Notes: a model not told the origin generated them from the letters alone. A stretch of 64,000 nucleotides of DNA from Stenotrophomonas nitritireducens (GCF_001700965.1 NZ_CP016756.1:2656501-2720500), one strand, 5' to 3'. Positions 1 through 8,650 are shown, counted from the stretch's first letter. Numbers and translations: made by a program.

Positions 1-463
1 GCTCAATGCCGGCAGCAGCCTGACCGCCACCCCCACCGGCTTGATCCTGCTGCTGATCGCGCCGCTGGGCTGGGCCGCCGGCTCGATCTGGTCGCGCGGC
101 CGTGACCTGCCATCGCCGTTCATGACCGCTGCCGGGCAGATGCTCTGCGGCGGGCTGATCCTGGTCAGCGCCGGCCTGTTGCGTGGCGAACGCATCAACG
201 CCTGGCCCAGCCTGCAGGGCCTGTTGTCGGTGAGCTACCTGACTGTGTTCGGCTCGATCATCGCCTTCACCGCCTATGTGTGGCTGCTGCATAACGTGCG
301 GCCGGTTCTGGCCAGCAGCTATGCCTACGTCAACCCGGTGATTGCGGTGGCGTTGGGTGTGTGGATAGCGCATGAGCACTTCAGTGTTTCCGATCTCGGC
401 GCGATGGCGGTGATTCTTGCCGGCGTCGTGGTCATCACGCTTGCAAGGTTGCGTCGCGCATGA
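1..463 (+). CDS. EamA/DMT-family permease, C-terminal part (gene starts upstream of window)
   Basis: The reading frame is open from the first full codon (base 2) to the TGA at 461-463, so the gene begins before the window. What remains is about 153 residues with four to five hydrophobic helices. It corresponds to the second EamA repeat of a drug/metabolite transporter. The stretch with VLASSYAYVNPVIAV and the short basic tail ending LARLRRA resemble YedA-type exporters. The substrate cannot be deduced. The stop overlaps the start of the next gene in an ATGA, so the two permease genes are translationally coupled. Family assignment is confident; the YedA subgroup is from memory. Confidence 0.85.
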   Translation, partial: LNAGSSLTATPTGLILLLIAPLGWAAGSIWSRGRDLPSPFMTAAGQMLCGGLILVSAGLLRGERINAWPSLQGLLSVSYLTVFGSIIAFTAYVWLLHNVRPVLASSYAYVNPVIAVALGVWIAHEHFSVSDLGAMAVILAGVVVITLARLRRA

Positions 464-1371
464 ACACCAACAACGACACCCGCAATGGCCTGTGGGCCAC
501 CACCCTGGCGTTCGTCATATGGGGGCTGTTCCCGCTGTACTGGCACCTGCTCAAGGAGGTGCCGTCGTTCATGATCATTGCCCACCGCATTGTCTGGAGC
601 GCGGTGCTGCTGGTCGGCGGGCTGGGGATCGTGCGTGGCTGGGGCTGGTTGCAGGAGGTGTGGGCAACGCCACGGCGGTTCTGGCTGCTGGGTCTGTCCA
701 GCCTGCTGATCGCGCTGAACTGGAGCCTGTACATCTGGGCGGTGAATGCCGGCCACGTCGTGGAAACCAGCCTGGGCTATTTCATCAACCCGCTGTTGAG
801 CGTGCTGCTCGGGGTGATGGTGCTGGGTGAGCGGCTGGGCAAGCTGCAGTGGCTTGCGGTGGCACTGGCCGCCCTCGGCGTGGCCTGGCTGACCTGGCAG
901 AGCGGGCGCCCGCCGTGGATCGCCATCGGCCTGTCCATCACCTTTGGCCTGTACGGCTTGCTGCGCAAGGTGGTGGTGGTGGATGCGGTGAGCGGGCTGG
1001 GCGTGGAAAGCCTGTTCATGGTGGCGCCGGCGCTGGCCTATGTGATCTGGGCCGAGAACGGTCATGGCGGCGGTTTCATTTCCGGCTGGGGGCTGGGCAA
1101 CGACGCGTTGCTGGTGCTGGCTGGCGCGGTCAGTGCGATACCGCTGATTGCCTTCGCCTTTGGCGTGCGGCGGGTTCCGCTGACGGTGGTGGGCTTGCTG
1201 CAGTACATCGCCCCGACCCTGCAGTTCCTGGTGGGCGTACTGGTATTCCGCGAGGCCTTCAATGCCAATCAGCTGGTCGGCTTCTGTCTGATCTGGGCCG
1301 GCCTGGTGGTGTTTGCGGTGGCCGGCGTGCGCAAGGCGCGGATGGCGCGCGCGGTCTCGCCGGCGGCATAA
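460..1371 (+). CDS. rarD: EamA-family transporter RarD
   Basis: This 303-residue polytopic inner-membrane protein has about ten hydrophobic helices and matches RarD in length and layout. Near the N terminus are GLWATTLAFVIWGLFPLYWH and the KEVPSFMIIAHRIVWS segment typical of RarD. The SLGYFINPLLSVLLGV motif of the first EamA half follows around residues 105-120. RarD belongs to the drug/metabolite transporter superfamily. It was named for chloramphenicol phenotypes, but its physiological substrate is not established. The start codon overlaps the stop of the upstream permease (ATGA), so they form one operon. A GTAGCCCGGGTAAGCG inverted repeat follows directly. Confidence 0.88.
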   Translation: MNTNNDTRNGLWATTLAFVIWGLFPLYWHLLKEVPSFMIIAHRIVWSAVLLVGGLGIVRGWGWLQEVWATPRRFWLLGLSSLLIALNWSLYIWAVNAGHVVETSLGYFINPLLSVLLGVMVLGERLGKLQWLAVALAALGVAWLTWQSGRPPWIAIGLSITFGLYGLLRKVVVVDAVSGLGVESLFMVAPALAYVIWAENGHGGGFISGWGLGNDALLVLAGAVSAIPLIAFAFGVRRVPLTVVGLLQYIAPTLQFLVGVLVFREAFNANQLVGFCLIWAGLVVFAVAGVRKARMARAVSPAA

Positions 1372-1381
1372 ACAGCGCCGC

Positions 1382-1486
1382 GGTAGCCCGGGTAAGCGAA
1401 GCGCACCCGGGGCCGTTGGCGCACAGCTGATCCGTCTGTCCCGGGTGCGCTGCGCTTACCCGGGCTACGCTGCTGTTGGCAGTACA
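1382..1486. repeat. Inverted pair of the GTAGCCCGGGTAAGCG-type palindromic repeat
   Basis: Two copies of a roughly 28-bp unit (GTAGCCCGGGTAAGCG followed by GCGCACCCGGG) face each other across a short spacer. They could fold into a long hairpin in RNA read through from rarD. The same unit recurs at 1960-2073 and 57545-57643. It lies between convergent genes, the usual position of REP-like elements. Confidence 0.85.
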
Positions 1487-1495
1487 GCGGCCGGC

Positions 1496-1867
1496 TCAGC
1501 GGTTGATGACAGCCTCGATGCGATGGCCATCCGGGTCGATCAGGAACGCTGCGTAGTACTGCGCGCCATAGTCCGGGCGCAGTCCCGGCGCACCGTTGTC
1601 ACGGCCACCGATGGCCAGTGCCTTTGCATGGAAGTGATCGACAGCCGCCTGATCGGGCGCGGCGAAGGCCAGGTGAAAGCCGGCGCTGGGCGCACTCACC
1701 TCGTTGCGCAGTTTCAGGCAGAACATGTCCTGGTCGTCGACCAGGCCATAGCCGATGGCGGTCTCATCCTCGAACACGCGACGGAAGCCCAGGGCACCCA
1801 GCGCCGCATCGTAGAACGCACCGCTCAGTGCAAGGTCGGTGACCGGGAAGGAGACGTGATGCAGCAT
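1496..1867 (-). CDS. VOC family protein (glyoxalase/bleomycin-resistance fold)
   Basis: A 123-residue protein with the vicinal-oxygen-chelate fold. It opens MLHHVSFPVTDLALSGAFYD, the usual first beta strand and helix with a possible metal-ligand histidine at residue 3 or 4. A second half contains AFLIDPDGHRIEAV, whose acidic residue is the usual C-terminal ligand position. This small single-domain type is common and its substrates are mostly unknown, so glyoxalase I activity should not be assumed. It is convergent with rarD and flanked on both sides by intergenic palindromes. Confidence 0.8.
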   Translation of the reverse strand: MLHHVSFPVTDLALSGAFYDAALGALGFRRVFEDETAIGYGLVDDQDMFCLKLRNEVSAPSAGFHLAFAAPDQAAVDHFHAKALAIGGRDNGAPGLRPDYGAQYYAAFLIDPDGHRIEAVINR

Positions 1868-1959
1868 TGGAACCGACCTGCCGATTGTTGAGGATGTGCT
1901 GACGTTAGCGGCTCGGCGGCGATGTGTCTGCTGTTGGCTTGCGCAGCCGTGGAATCTCG

Positions 1960-2073
1960 GTAGCCCGGGTAAGCGCAGCGCACCCGGGGCTTTTGGCGCA
2001 CAGTCTTAGTGAAATCGTATCGCTGGCTCCTGTAAGCCAACGCCCCGGGTGCGCTGCGCTTACCCGGGCTACG
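1960..2073. repeat. Second GTAGCCCGGGTAAGCG inverted-repeat pair
   Basis: Two facing copies of the same palindromic unit as at 1382-1486, separated by about 55 bp. This fills much of the 306-bp gap between the VOC gene and the M28 peptidase gene. The rest of the gap shows no coding potential apart from the peptidase terminator. Confidence 0.85.
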
Positions 2074-2118
2074 GTGATGCCGGCGGATCCCGCTGGGACC
2101 TGCACTTATCTCTGAAGA

Positions 2119-2152
2119 ATCAAAACAAAAACGGCGCCCAAAGGCGCCGTTC
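2119..2152 (-). terminator. Intrinsic terminator of the M28 peptidase gene
   Basis: Read on the minus strand, ACGGCGCC-tttg-GGCGCCGT forms an 8-bp GC-rich stem followed by TTTTTGTTTTG. It lies about 22 bp past the stop codon of the M28 peptidase gene. This is a canonical rho-independent terminator. Confidence 0.9.
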
Positions 2153-2173
2153 CTGTTTGCTACCAGCAGCGGC

Positions 2174-3883
2174 TTACTTGGCCGCGTTGCTGTCCTTGTT
2201 CTTCATCATCGCGTCGCGGTTGGCCTTGAACGGATTGCCTTCATACCAGTTCGGCCAGGCATCGCCGCCGGCCAGTTGCTGGCCAACGCCGTACAACAGC
2301 TCCAGGTCTTCGATGGTGCCATCGAGCTTCCAGGTGGCCGGGTCGTACTCATCCTTGGGGCTGTGGTAACGATCCTTGCCATAGGCCTCGGCCGCGCGCT
2401 TGCCGGCTTCGACGCCGCCATCGAGCAGGTCTTCGCCGCCATCGGCATACAGCGCCGGCACGCCGGCCTTGGCGAAGTTGAAGTGATCGGAGCGGAAGTA
2501 GAAACCACTCTGCACCGAGCTTTCCGCGTGCAGGCTACGGCCCTGCTTGGCGGCCAGCGGCTTGAGCAGGTCTTCCAGCTCGGAGCTGCCAAAACCGGTG
2601 ACGGTGAGGTCACGCGCGCGGCCATTGACCGACATCGCATCGATGTTGATCACGCCGGCAATCTTGTCCAGCGGGAAGGTCGGGTGGTTCACGTAGTACT
2701 GCGAACCGAGCAGGCCCGATTCCTCCAGCGTCACCGCCAGGAACACCACCGAGCGTTCCGGCGGTGTCTGCTGGTGGGTCATGGCGTCGGCCACTTCCAG
2801 GATGCCGGCCACGCCGGTGGCGTTGTCGACTGCACCGTTGTAGATGTTGTCGCCGGTTTCACCCTCATGCTTGCCCAGGTGGTCCCAGTGCGCCATGTAC
2901 AGCACGGCTTCGTCGGCGCGCGTGCTGCCCGGCAGGACGCCGACCACGTTGCGCGACTTCTTCTGCGCGATGGTGCTCTTCAGGTCCAGCGACAGCTTGG
3001 CCTTCAGCGGCACCGGCTTGAAGCCACGCTTGCTGGCGTCCTTGTAGGACTTGTCCAGGTCCAGCCCGGCATCGGCAAACAGTTTGCGTGCAGCCTCGGC
3101 GCTGAGCCAGCCCTGTGCCTGCAGGCGCGGCTGCTTGTCTTCAGCAGCCGGCAGGTCGTACTGCGCGCCGCCCCACGAGTTCTTCACCACGTCCCAGCCG
3201 TACGACGCGCCGGCGCTGTCGTGCACGATCAACGCGGCGGCGGCGCCCTTGCGTGCGGCTTCCTCGAACTTGTAAGTCCACCGCCCGTAATAGGTCATGC
3301 GCTTGCCATCGAACAACGTGGCGTCGTCGGTGTGGAAGCCGGGGTCGTTGACGAACATCACCACCGTCTTGCCCTTCCAGTCCTGGCCGGTGTAATCGTT
3401 CCAGTTCTGCTCGGGCGCATCCACGCCGTAGCCGACGAAGATCAGGTCGCTGTTGTCGATCCTGATTTCCGGCTGGCCGCTGCGGGTGCCGATCACCATG
3501 TCGGTGCCGAACGCCAGGTCACGGCTGGTGTCGCCCTGCTGGATCTTCAGCACGGTGTTCGGATCGGCCGTGGTTTCGGTCATCGGCACTTCCTGGAACC
3601 AGCTGTCGCCGTTGCCCGGCTGCAGGCCGATGCGCTGCATCTGGTCGCGGATGTAGTTGACCGTCAGCTCCTCGCCGTTGCTGCCTGGCGCGCGGCCTTC
3701 GAACTCATCGGAGGCCAGGTGCTTCACCAGCTCGCCGAAATCGGCCGCGTTGATGCCACCGGCAAAGGTATGCGCCGGGGCCGGTGCAGGGGCGGGTGCG
3801 GAGGCCGCCGGTGCCGGGGCCTCCTGCTTGCAGGCGGCCAGGGCCGCGGTAGCGGCCAGGCACAACAACAGTTTGCGTTGCAT
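2174..3883 (-). CDS. M28-family zinc metallopeptidase, predicted lipoprotein
   Basis: A 569-residue exported aminopeptidase-type protein. The start is set at the ATG at 3883, five bases after a GGAG. It gives a lipoprotein signal ending LAAC at Cys18, followed by an Ala/Pro-rich linker. A protease-associated (PA) domain probably lies around residues 130-270. The M28 catalytic domain follows, with the AHWDHLG metal motif at residues 331-337 and the NGAVDNATGVA and VTLEESGLLGS motifs typical of co-catalytic zinc peptidases. It is likely anchored in the periplasm or outer membrane and cleaves peptides from the N terminus. It is transcribed alone and ends at a strong terminator. Confidence 0.9.
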   Translation of the reverse strand: MQRKLLLCLAATAALAACKQEAPAPAASAPAPAPAPAHTFAGGINAADFGELVKHLASDEFEGRAPGSNGEELTVNYIRDQMQRIGLQPGNGDSWFQEVPMTETTADPNTVLKIQQGDTSRDLAFGTDMVIGTRSGQPEIRIDNSDLIFVGYGVDAPEQNWNDYTGQDWKGKTVVMFVNDPGFHTDDATLFDGKRMTYYGRWTYKFEEAARKGAAAALIVHDSAGASYGWDVVKNSWGGAQYDLPAAEDKQPRLQAQGWLSAEAARKLFADAGLDLDKSYKDASKRGFKPVPLKAKLSLDLKSTIAQKKSRNVVGVLPGSTRADEAVLYMAHWDHLGKHEGETGDNIYNGAVDNATGVAGILEVADAMTHQQTPPERSVVFLAVTLEESGLLGSQYYVNHPTFPLDKIAGVINIDAMSVNGRARDLTVTGFGSSELEDLLKPLAAKQGRSLHAESSVQSGFYFRSDHFNFAKAGVPALYADGGEDLLDGGVEAGKRAAEAYGKDRYHSPKDEYDPATWKLDGTIEDLELLYGVGQQLAGGDAWPNWYEGNPFKANRDAMMKNKDSNAAK

Positions 3884-3944
3884 GAAAACTCCGGGTTGCA
3901 AGGTCGAACCCGGATTCTAGGCAGGATTGGCCTGCAATGCGCGT

Positions 3945-4598
3945 TCAGCGCGGCGCGGTTTCACTGTCGAAACGCTGCGGCGTGGCGCCGGTGACCGGGC
4001 CGATCTTGGCCGAGTCGTGCACCAGCAAGGTGACTTCGCGCTCGAACACCAGCTGGCCTTCGACCACGGCGTTCGGGCCGATCACGATGCGCGGCTTGCG
4101 CGGCGCGGTCAGCGAGATGCCAAAAGAAGGGCGATTGACCTTGATGCCGCCTTTGACCACCGAGTCGATGCCGACGGTGATGTCGCCATTGACGGTTTCG
4201 ATGTCGCCGTCCAGCTGTACGCCGACCAGGCCGATGCTGCCGTTGACGGTTTCGACATCGCCGCCGATGCGGCTGCCACGGTCGACATAGATGCCGCCGT
4301 TGACGGTGTCCAGGCCGCGCGCCAGCACCAGGTTGCGGCCGGTGCGGATGCCGCCGTTGACCGTCTCGATGTTGCGCGCCTGCACATTGTCTTCGGCGCT
4401 TACGCTGCCGTTCACGGTTTCAACGCCGCGCGCCTGTACCCCGGCGGCCAGCTTGATGCTGCCATTGACCGTTTCCAGGTCGCCGTAACTGGCGCCGGCA
4501 TCGGTCTGGATGCTGCCATTGACCTTGCTGATGTCGTCAGCGGCCACCGCCAGCGGGGGCGCCGCGCTCAGCAGCAGGAGCAGAAATATACGTTTCAT
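3945..4598 (-). CDS. Secreted protein built from seven 18-19-residue VNGSI repeats
   Basis: A 217-residue protein whose start (ATG at 4598) follows a GGAG by five bases and gives a clean signal peptide ending at AVAAD. The mature part is almost wholly repetitive. VNG recurs at residues 26, 44, 62, 80, 99, 118 and 136, nearly always as E/D-T-V-N-G-S/G/D-I, with a degenerate VNR at 154. Such regular short repeats suggest a small beta-solenoid or stacked-strand fold. The last 60 residues are not repetitive. Similar repeats occur in DUF4097-like and bactofilin-like proteins, but I cannot name a family. It is divergent from the envC-like gene. Confidence 0.75.
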   Translation of the reverse strand: MKRIFLLLLLSAAPPLAVAADDISKVNGSIQTDAGASYGDLETVNGSIKLAAGVQARGVETVNGSVSAEDNVQARNIETVNGGIRTGRNLVLARGLDTVNGGIYVDRGSRIGGDVETVNGSIGLVGVQLDGDIETVNGDITVGIDSVVKGGIKVNRPSFGISLTAPRKPRIVIGPNAVVEGQLVFEREVTLLVHDSAKIGPVTGATPQRFDSETAPR

Positions 4599-4644
4599 GA
4601 GATCTCCGGGATGGAAATACTGATGGACAGGCCGGCATAGCATC

Positions 4645-5988
4645 ATGCTTGGGTACAATCCGCATCTGCCTGAAGTCACTGGAACCTCTTTGCGCCAGCC
4701 CAGTCACCAGCCTCGCCCCCAGCGGCTTGCGGCCCAGCCGCAATGGCGCGGCAGTTGCCTGCTGGTCCTTGCGCTGCTGGCCGGGCCGCTGTTGGCACAG
4801 AACAACCCGCGCGAGGCCGAGAAGAAGCTGCAGCAGCTGCGCGGCGAGCTCAAGAGCGTGGCGCAGGAGCGTCGCCAGCTGGAAGGGCAACGTGGCGAGG
4901 CCAGCCAGCGCCTGCGCGAGGCCGACCAGAAGGTGGCCCGCAGCGCCCGCGCGGTGGCCGAGGCCGAGGCTGCCGTGCAGCGCGAACAACAATCGCTGAG
5001 CGCCCTGCAGCAGCGCCGGGCCACCCTTGAAAGCGGCCTAGCCCAGCAGCGCCAGCAACTGGCCACGCTGCTGCGCGGCGCCTATCAGCTGGGCAATCAC
5101 GCGCCGCTGAAACTGCTGCTGTCGCAGGACACCGTGGCCAACGCCAACCGCGAACTGGCCTATCACCGCTACCTGCAACGCGAGCGCGCCCGCGCCATCA
5201 CCCGCCTGACCACCGATCTGCAGGCGCTGACCACCACCGAGCAGCAGATTGCCGCGCGCAGCCTGGAGTTGCAGCAGGCCCGCGAACAACAACGCCAGCA
5301 GGCCGCCGCGCTGGCCCAGGACCGTCGCCAGCGCGCAACCGTGCTGACCGAGCTGGATAGCCGCTACCAGGACCGCAGCCAGCGCGAGCAAGCTCTGGGC
5401 AAGGATGCGCGCGCGCTGGAACAGGTGCTGGCCAGCCTGCGCGCGGCCGCCGCCCGCGCCGAGGCCGAGCGCCGTGCGGCCGCCCGTCGCGCCGCCGAGC
5501 AGGCACGCCAGGCCGCGGCCGCCAGCAGCGGTTCGACCCGCAGTCCGGCCCGCGCCGCACCGGGCAAGACACCGCCACTGGTCGTGGCCAACGCCCCGGC
5601 ACCACGGGTAGGCGGGCTGGGCTGGCCGCTGTCGGGCAATCTGCTGGCCCGTTACGGTGGCCGCCTGCCGGATGGCCGCAGCAGCGCCGGTGTGCTGATC
5701 GGCGCCCCCGCCGGCAGCACGGTGACCGCCGTGGCCGATGGCACCGTGGTGTTCTCCGACTGGATGACCGGCTACGGCATGATCCTGATCGTCGACCACG
5801 GCAACGGCTACATGAGCCTGTACGCCCACAATGACACCCTGCTCAAGGATGCCGGTGCCACCATCAAGCGCGGCGATGCGGTGGCCAAGGTCGGCAATTC
5901 CGGTGGCCAGGGCGTGACCGCGCTGTACTTTGAACTGCGTCGCAACGGCCAGCCGGTGGACCCCTCGACCTGGCTGCAGCGGCAGTAA
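4645..5988 (+). CDS. EnvC-type murein hydrolase activator (degenerate LytM/M23 protein)
   Basis: A 447-residue exported protein. After a signal segment ending LLAQ comes a long coiled coil rich in Gln, Arg and Glu (about residues 52-270), an Ala/Pro-rich linker, and a C-terminal LytM domain (about 325-445). As in E. coli EnvC, the LytM zinc ligands are missing: the first site reads GVLIGAPAGSTV, and the HxH site is replaced by ALYFELRR. It therefore probably activates periplasmic amidases at the division site rather than cutting murein itself. The true start is uncertain. A TACAAT at 4654-4659 resembles a -10 box and would favour the TTG at 4690, which is preceded by GGAA. It lies upstream of ctpA. 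Confidence 0.85.
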   Translation: MLGYNPHLPEVTGTSLRQPSHQPRPQRLAAQPQWRGSCLLVLALLAGPLLAQNNPREAEKKLQQLRGELKSVAQERRQLEGQRGEASQRLREADQKVARSARAVAEAEAAVQREQQSLSALQQRRATLESGLAQQRQQLATLLRGAYQLGNHAPLKLLLSQDTVANANRELAYHRYLQRERARAITRLTTDLQALTTTEQQIAARSLELQQAREQQRQQAAALAQDRRQRATVLTELDSRYQDRSQREQALGKDARALEQVLASLRAAAARAEAERRAAARRAAEQARQAAAASSGSTRSPARAAPGKTPPLVVANAPAPRVGGLGWPLSGNLLARYGGRLPDGRSSAGVLIGAPAGSTVTAVADGTVVFSDWMTGYGMILIVDHGNGYMSLYAHNDTLLKDAGATIKRGDAVAKVGNSGGQGVTALYFELRRNGQPVDPSTWLQRQ

Positions 5989-6104
5989 CCGCGGCTGAGC
6001 GCTGCTGCCGTCGTTCGCGCGGATTCAACGGGAATTTAGCCATGCTTCGCGCATAATCGGGGCCTGCGTGATTGCTGCGCATCGGTTTTCTCATGGAGTG
6101 GTTC

Positions 6105-7559
6105 ATGCGTGTAGCCCGTCTTGCTGCTGCCCTGCTGTTGGCCCTGTCACCGGCCCTGGCACTTGCCCAGAGCGCCCCGGACAAGGCGTCCAAGGCAGAC
6201 GACCCGGATGCCAAGGAATCGGTCACCTCACGCGTGCCACTGGATGAGATCCGGCGTTTTGTCGGCGTCTACAACGCCGTGCGCGCGGCCTATGTGGATC
6301 CGGTCGATGACAAGAAGCTGATGCAGTCGGCCGTGCGCGGTCTGCTGCTGGAGCTGGACCCGCACAGCACCTACTTCGACAAGGAAGACGCCGAAGCCTT
6401 CGATGAGCAGACCAGCGGTGCCTACGAAGGCATCGGTGTGGAGGTGCTGCAGCAGAAGGACAACACCTTGAAGGTGGTGTCGCCGATCGACGGTACACCG
6501 GCGGCCAGGGCCGGGCTGCAGGCCGGCGACCTGATCGTGGCCATCGATGGCACCCCGATCAATTCCATCGACGCCAGCGAACCGCTGCGCGGCAAGGCCG
6601 GCAGCGCGGTGGTGCTGACCATCGCCCGTGGCGACCAGAAACCCTTCGATGTCAGCGTCATGCGCGAGACCATCCGCGTCACCAGCGTGCGCAGCAAGAT
6701 GCTGGAGCCGGGTTATGGCTATATCCGCATCAGCACCTTCCAGGCCGACACCGGCGCGGACTTCCAGAAACAGTTGAACCAGCTGCAGAGCCAGGCCGGC
6801 GGCAAGTTGAAGGGGCTGGTGCTGGACCTGCGCAGCAACCCCGGCGGCCTACTGACCGCCGCCGTGCAGGTGGCCGACGACCTGCTGGAGAAGGGCGGCA
6901 TCGTCAGTACCCGTGGCCGCATTTCAATCAGCGACGCCAAGTTCGATGCCACCCCCGGCGACCTGCTCAAGGGCGCGCCGCTGGTGGTCTTGGCCGATGC
7001 CGGCTCGGCCAGCGCCTCCGAAGTGTTGGCTGGGGCCCTGCGTGACAACGGCCGCGCCCGCGTGGTTGGCAGCCGCACCTTCGGCAAGGGCTCGGTGCAG
7101 ACCGTGCTGCCGCTGGACAACGGCGATTCGGTCAAGCTGACCACCGCCCGCTACTACACCCCCAGCGGCCGCTCGATCCAGGCCACCGGCATCCTGCCTG
7201 ATGTGGAACTGGCACAGGATCCGGCCGACGTGCCGAGCGATCTGCCGGCCAGCCTGAGCGATTACAGCGAGGCCAAGCTGCCCGGGCACCTGCGTGGTGA
7301 TGACGAAGCGGTAGGTAGCAAGGCCGGCGTGGTATTGCCGGGCGATGCGCCGATCCAGTCGGCGCTGCAGGAGCTCAAGCAGCCCGGCTCGGTCGCGGCA
7401 GCGCAGGCGGCGGCGAAAGCCAAGGCCAAGCCCGCCAGCGCCGAAGTGAAGCCAGCGGCGCCGGCCGAGGCTGCGAAGCCGGCAGCACCGGCAGAAGCTG
7501 CCAAGCCGGCAGCTGTCACGCCGGAAGCAAAGCCGGTCGAGGAAGAAAAGCCCCTGTAG
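6105..7559 (+). CDS. ctpA: S41 family C-terminal processing protease (CtpA)
   Basis: A 484-residue periplasmic serine protease. The ATG at 6105 was chosen over two upstream ATGs because GGAG sits six bases before it and the signal peptide then begins MRVARLAAALLLAL. A PDZ domain lies around residues 100-180 (GIGVEV, ARAGLQAGDLIVAIDG). The catalytic Ser/Lys dyad is in the SASASE motif at residues 301-306 and at Lys328 (TFGKGSVQ). The C terminus is a low-complexity tail of AAKPAAPAE repeats and ends inside a SMAG palindrome, which supplies the TAG stop. CtpA-type proteases trim envelope proteins, often murein hydrolases, consistent with the EnvC-type neighbour upstream. Confidence 0.92.
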   Translation: MRVARLAAALLLALSPALALAQSAPDKASKADDPDAKESVTSRVPLDEIRRFVGVYNAVRAAYVDPVDDKKLMQSAVRGLLLELDPHSTYFDKEDAEAFDEQTSGAYEGIGVEVLQQKDNTLKVVSPIDGTPAARAGLQAGDLIVAIDGTPINSIDASEPLRGKAGSAVVLTIARGDQKPFDVSVMRETIRVTSVRSKMLEPGYGYIRISTFQADTGADFQKQLNQLQSQAGGKLKGLVLDLRSNPGGLLTAAVQVADDLLEKGGIVSTRGRISISDAKFDATPGDLLKGAPLVVLADAGSASASEVLAGALRDNGRARVVGSRTFGKGSVQTVLPLDNGDSVKLTTARYYTPSGRSIQATGILPDVELAQDPADVPSDLPASLSDYSEAKLPGHLRGDDEAVGSKAGVVLPGDAPIQSALQELKQPGSVAAAQAAAKAKAKPASAEVKPAAPAEAAKPAAPAEAAKPAAVTPEAKPVEEEKPL

Positions 7560-7650
7560 TGCCGAGCCATGCTCGGCAGGGGCCTCACCGGCAATATCGC
7601 AATATCGCCGCGTAGTGCCGAGCCATGCTCGGCAGGGGCTCTACCGGTAA
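7554..7650 (+). repeat. Two direct SMAG (GTAG) REP elements
   Basis: Two head-to-tail copies of the GTAGTGCCGAGCCATGCTCG palindrome, about 57 bp apart. The first begins within the last codons of ctpA, so its GTAG supplies the stop codon. Confidence 0.92.
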
Positions 7651-7705
7651 GGCCGCAGCCGAACGTGATTCGGCTTTACCCCGGCGCCCCGCTGCCTGCG
7701 ATCTG

Positions 7706-7743
7706 ATGGATCGCCGGCTTCGCGGCTGACGCCGCTCCTACAG
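7706..7743. repeat. Single CTTCGCGGCTGACGCCGCTC repeat unit
   Basis: One copy of a second REP-like unit. It usually occurs as an inverted pair of GTAGGAGCGGCG and CGCCGCTCCTAC ends. Here it stands alone, 14 bp from the stop of the rhomboid gene. Confidence 0.8.
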
Positions 7744-7756
7744 AACAACAAGCCGG

Positions 7757-8449
7757 CTAGAAACCCTTGCGCTTGCGCAACCGCCGGGCGATGGCGGCGC
7801 GGACGTACAGGCCGTAAACAACGCCAAACAGAAAGCCGGCCACATGCGCCGACCAGGCCACCATGCCGAAGCTCGGGCCGATATAGGCGAACACCACCTG
7901 CAAGGCGGCCCACACGCCGATCAACAGGAAGGCCGGCGCCCGCACGAACTCCAGGAAGAGGCCCAGCGGCAGCACCACGCCCAGCTTGGCGCGCGGGAAC
8001 AAGGTCAGATAGGTGCCCATCAAGGCCGACACCGCGCCGCTGGCACCGATGATGCTGCGCTCCGGCGAACCGATCACGTATAGCGCGGCGAGGTTGGCGC
8101 TGGCACCGCCGAACAGGAACAGCAGCAGCAACCGCCACGGCCCCAGCACCCGCTCGGCGGGCAGGCCGAAGATCAGCAGGAACACCAGATTGCCCAGCAG
8201 GTGCGACCAGTCGGCGTGCAGGAACAGCGCGGTGAACAACCTTAATACGCTGCCATCACGCAGCGCCGCCCACCAGTCATGGCTGCTGCCCAGGCCGGTT
8301 GCCAGCGCTCCCCAAGCCAGCCACAGCGAGCGCCGCGCTTCATCCGGGCGCGAGGTTGACCATAGAAACGCCGCAAGCAAGGCCACGCACAGCAGCGGCA
8401 CGGCCCAGCGCAGGCCTGTCTTATTTCTGGAAGGAATGGAGACGAACAT
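7757..8449 (-). CDS. Rhomboid family intramembrane serine protease
   Basis: A 230-residue polytopic membrane protease with six or more hydrophobic helices. The catalytic dyad is visible: Ser137 in IIGASGAVSA and His202 in WSAHVAGFLFG. The HLLGNLVFLLIFG segment at about 83-95 carries the conserved His and Asn of the second helix. Rhomboids cleave transmembrane substrates within the bilayer; the substrate here is unknown. The C terminus is strongly basic (RRLRKRKGF), as expected for a cytoplasmic tail. It is divergent from fadL. Confidence 0.92.
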   Translation of the reverse strand: MFVSIPSRNKTGLRWAVPLLCVALLAAFLWSTSRPDEARRSLWLAWGALATGLGSSHDWWAALRDGSVLRLFTALFLHADWSHLLGNLVFLLIFGLPAERVLGPWRLLLLFLFGGASANLAALYVIGSPERSIIGASGAVSALMGTYLTLFPRAKLGVVLPLGLFLEFVRAPAFLLIGVWAALQVVFAYIGPSFGMVAWSAHVAGFLFGVVYGLYVRAAIARRLRKRKGF

Positions 8450-8510
8450 GAGTCCGGAAGCCTAACCCGGGACCGCCCGGGAGGGGCTGGGAATATGTCT
8501 TTCGTCGTTA

Positions 8511-8556
8511 TTGTTTAGTTAACCAGCGTGGGTGATACTGCATACGGCGTCGTATG
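8511..8556 (+). promoter_or_regulatory. Candidate fadL promoter with a palindromic operator at the start site
   Basis: TTGTTT at 8511-8516 and GATACT at 8534-8539 (17-bp spacer) form a plausible promoter. A perfect inverted repeat CATACG-gcgt-CGTATG begins two bases later at 8541-8556, where the transcript should start. That position suits a repressor site, but no regulator can be named. Confidence 0.45.
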
Positions 8557-8650
8557 TCGGGAGGGGTCTCCGGCGCACCGTCAAGCGGCTCGGCTGCTTG
8601 GTGGTGCAGGCGCAAAACGACAATTACCGTTTACGGAGAGAGCTTCCACT

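Noticed and set aside
2276..3994. Open frame of 572 codons antisense to the M28 peptidase gene
   Set aside because: Shadow of a well-supported metallopeptidase gene, with no signal, motif or ribosome site of its own.
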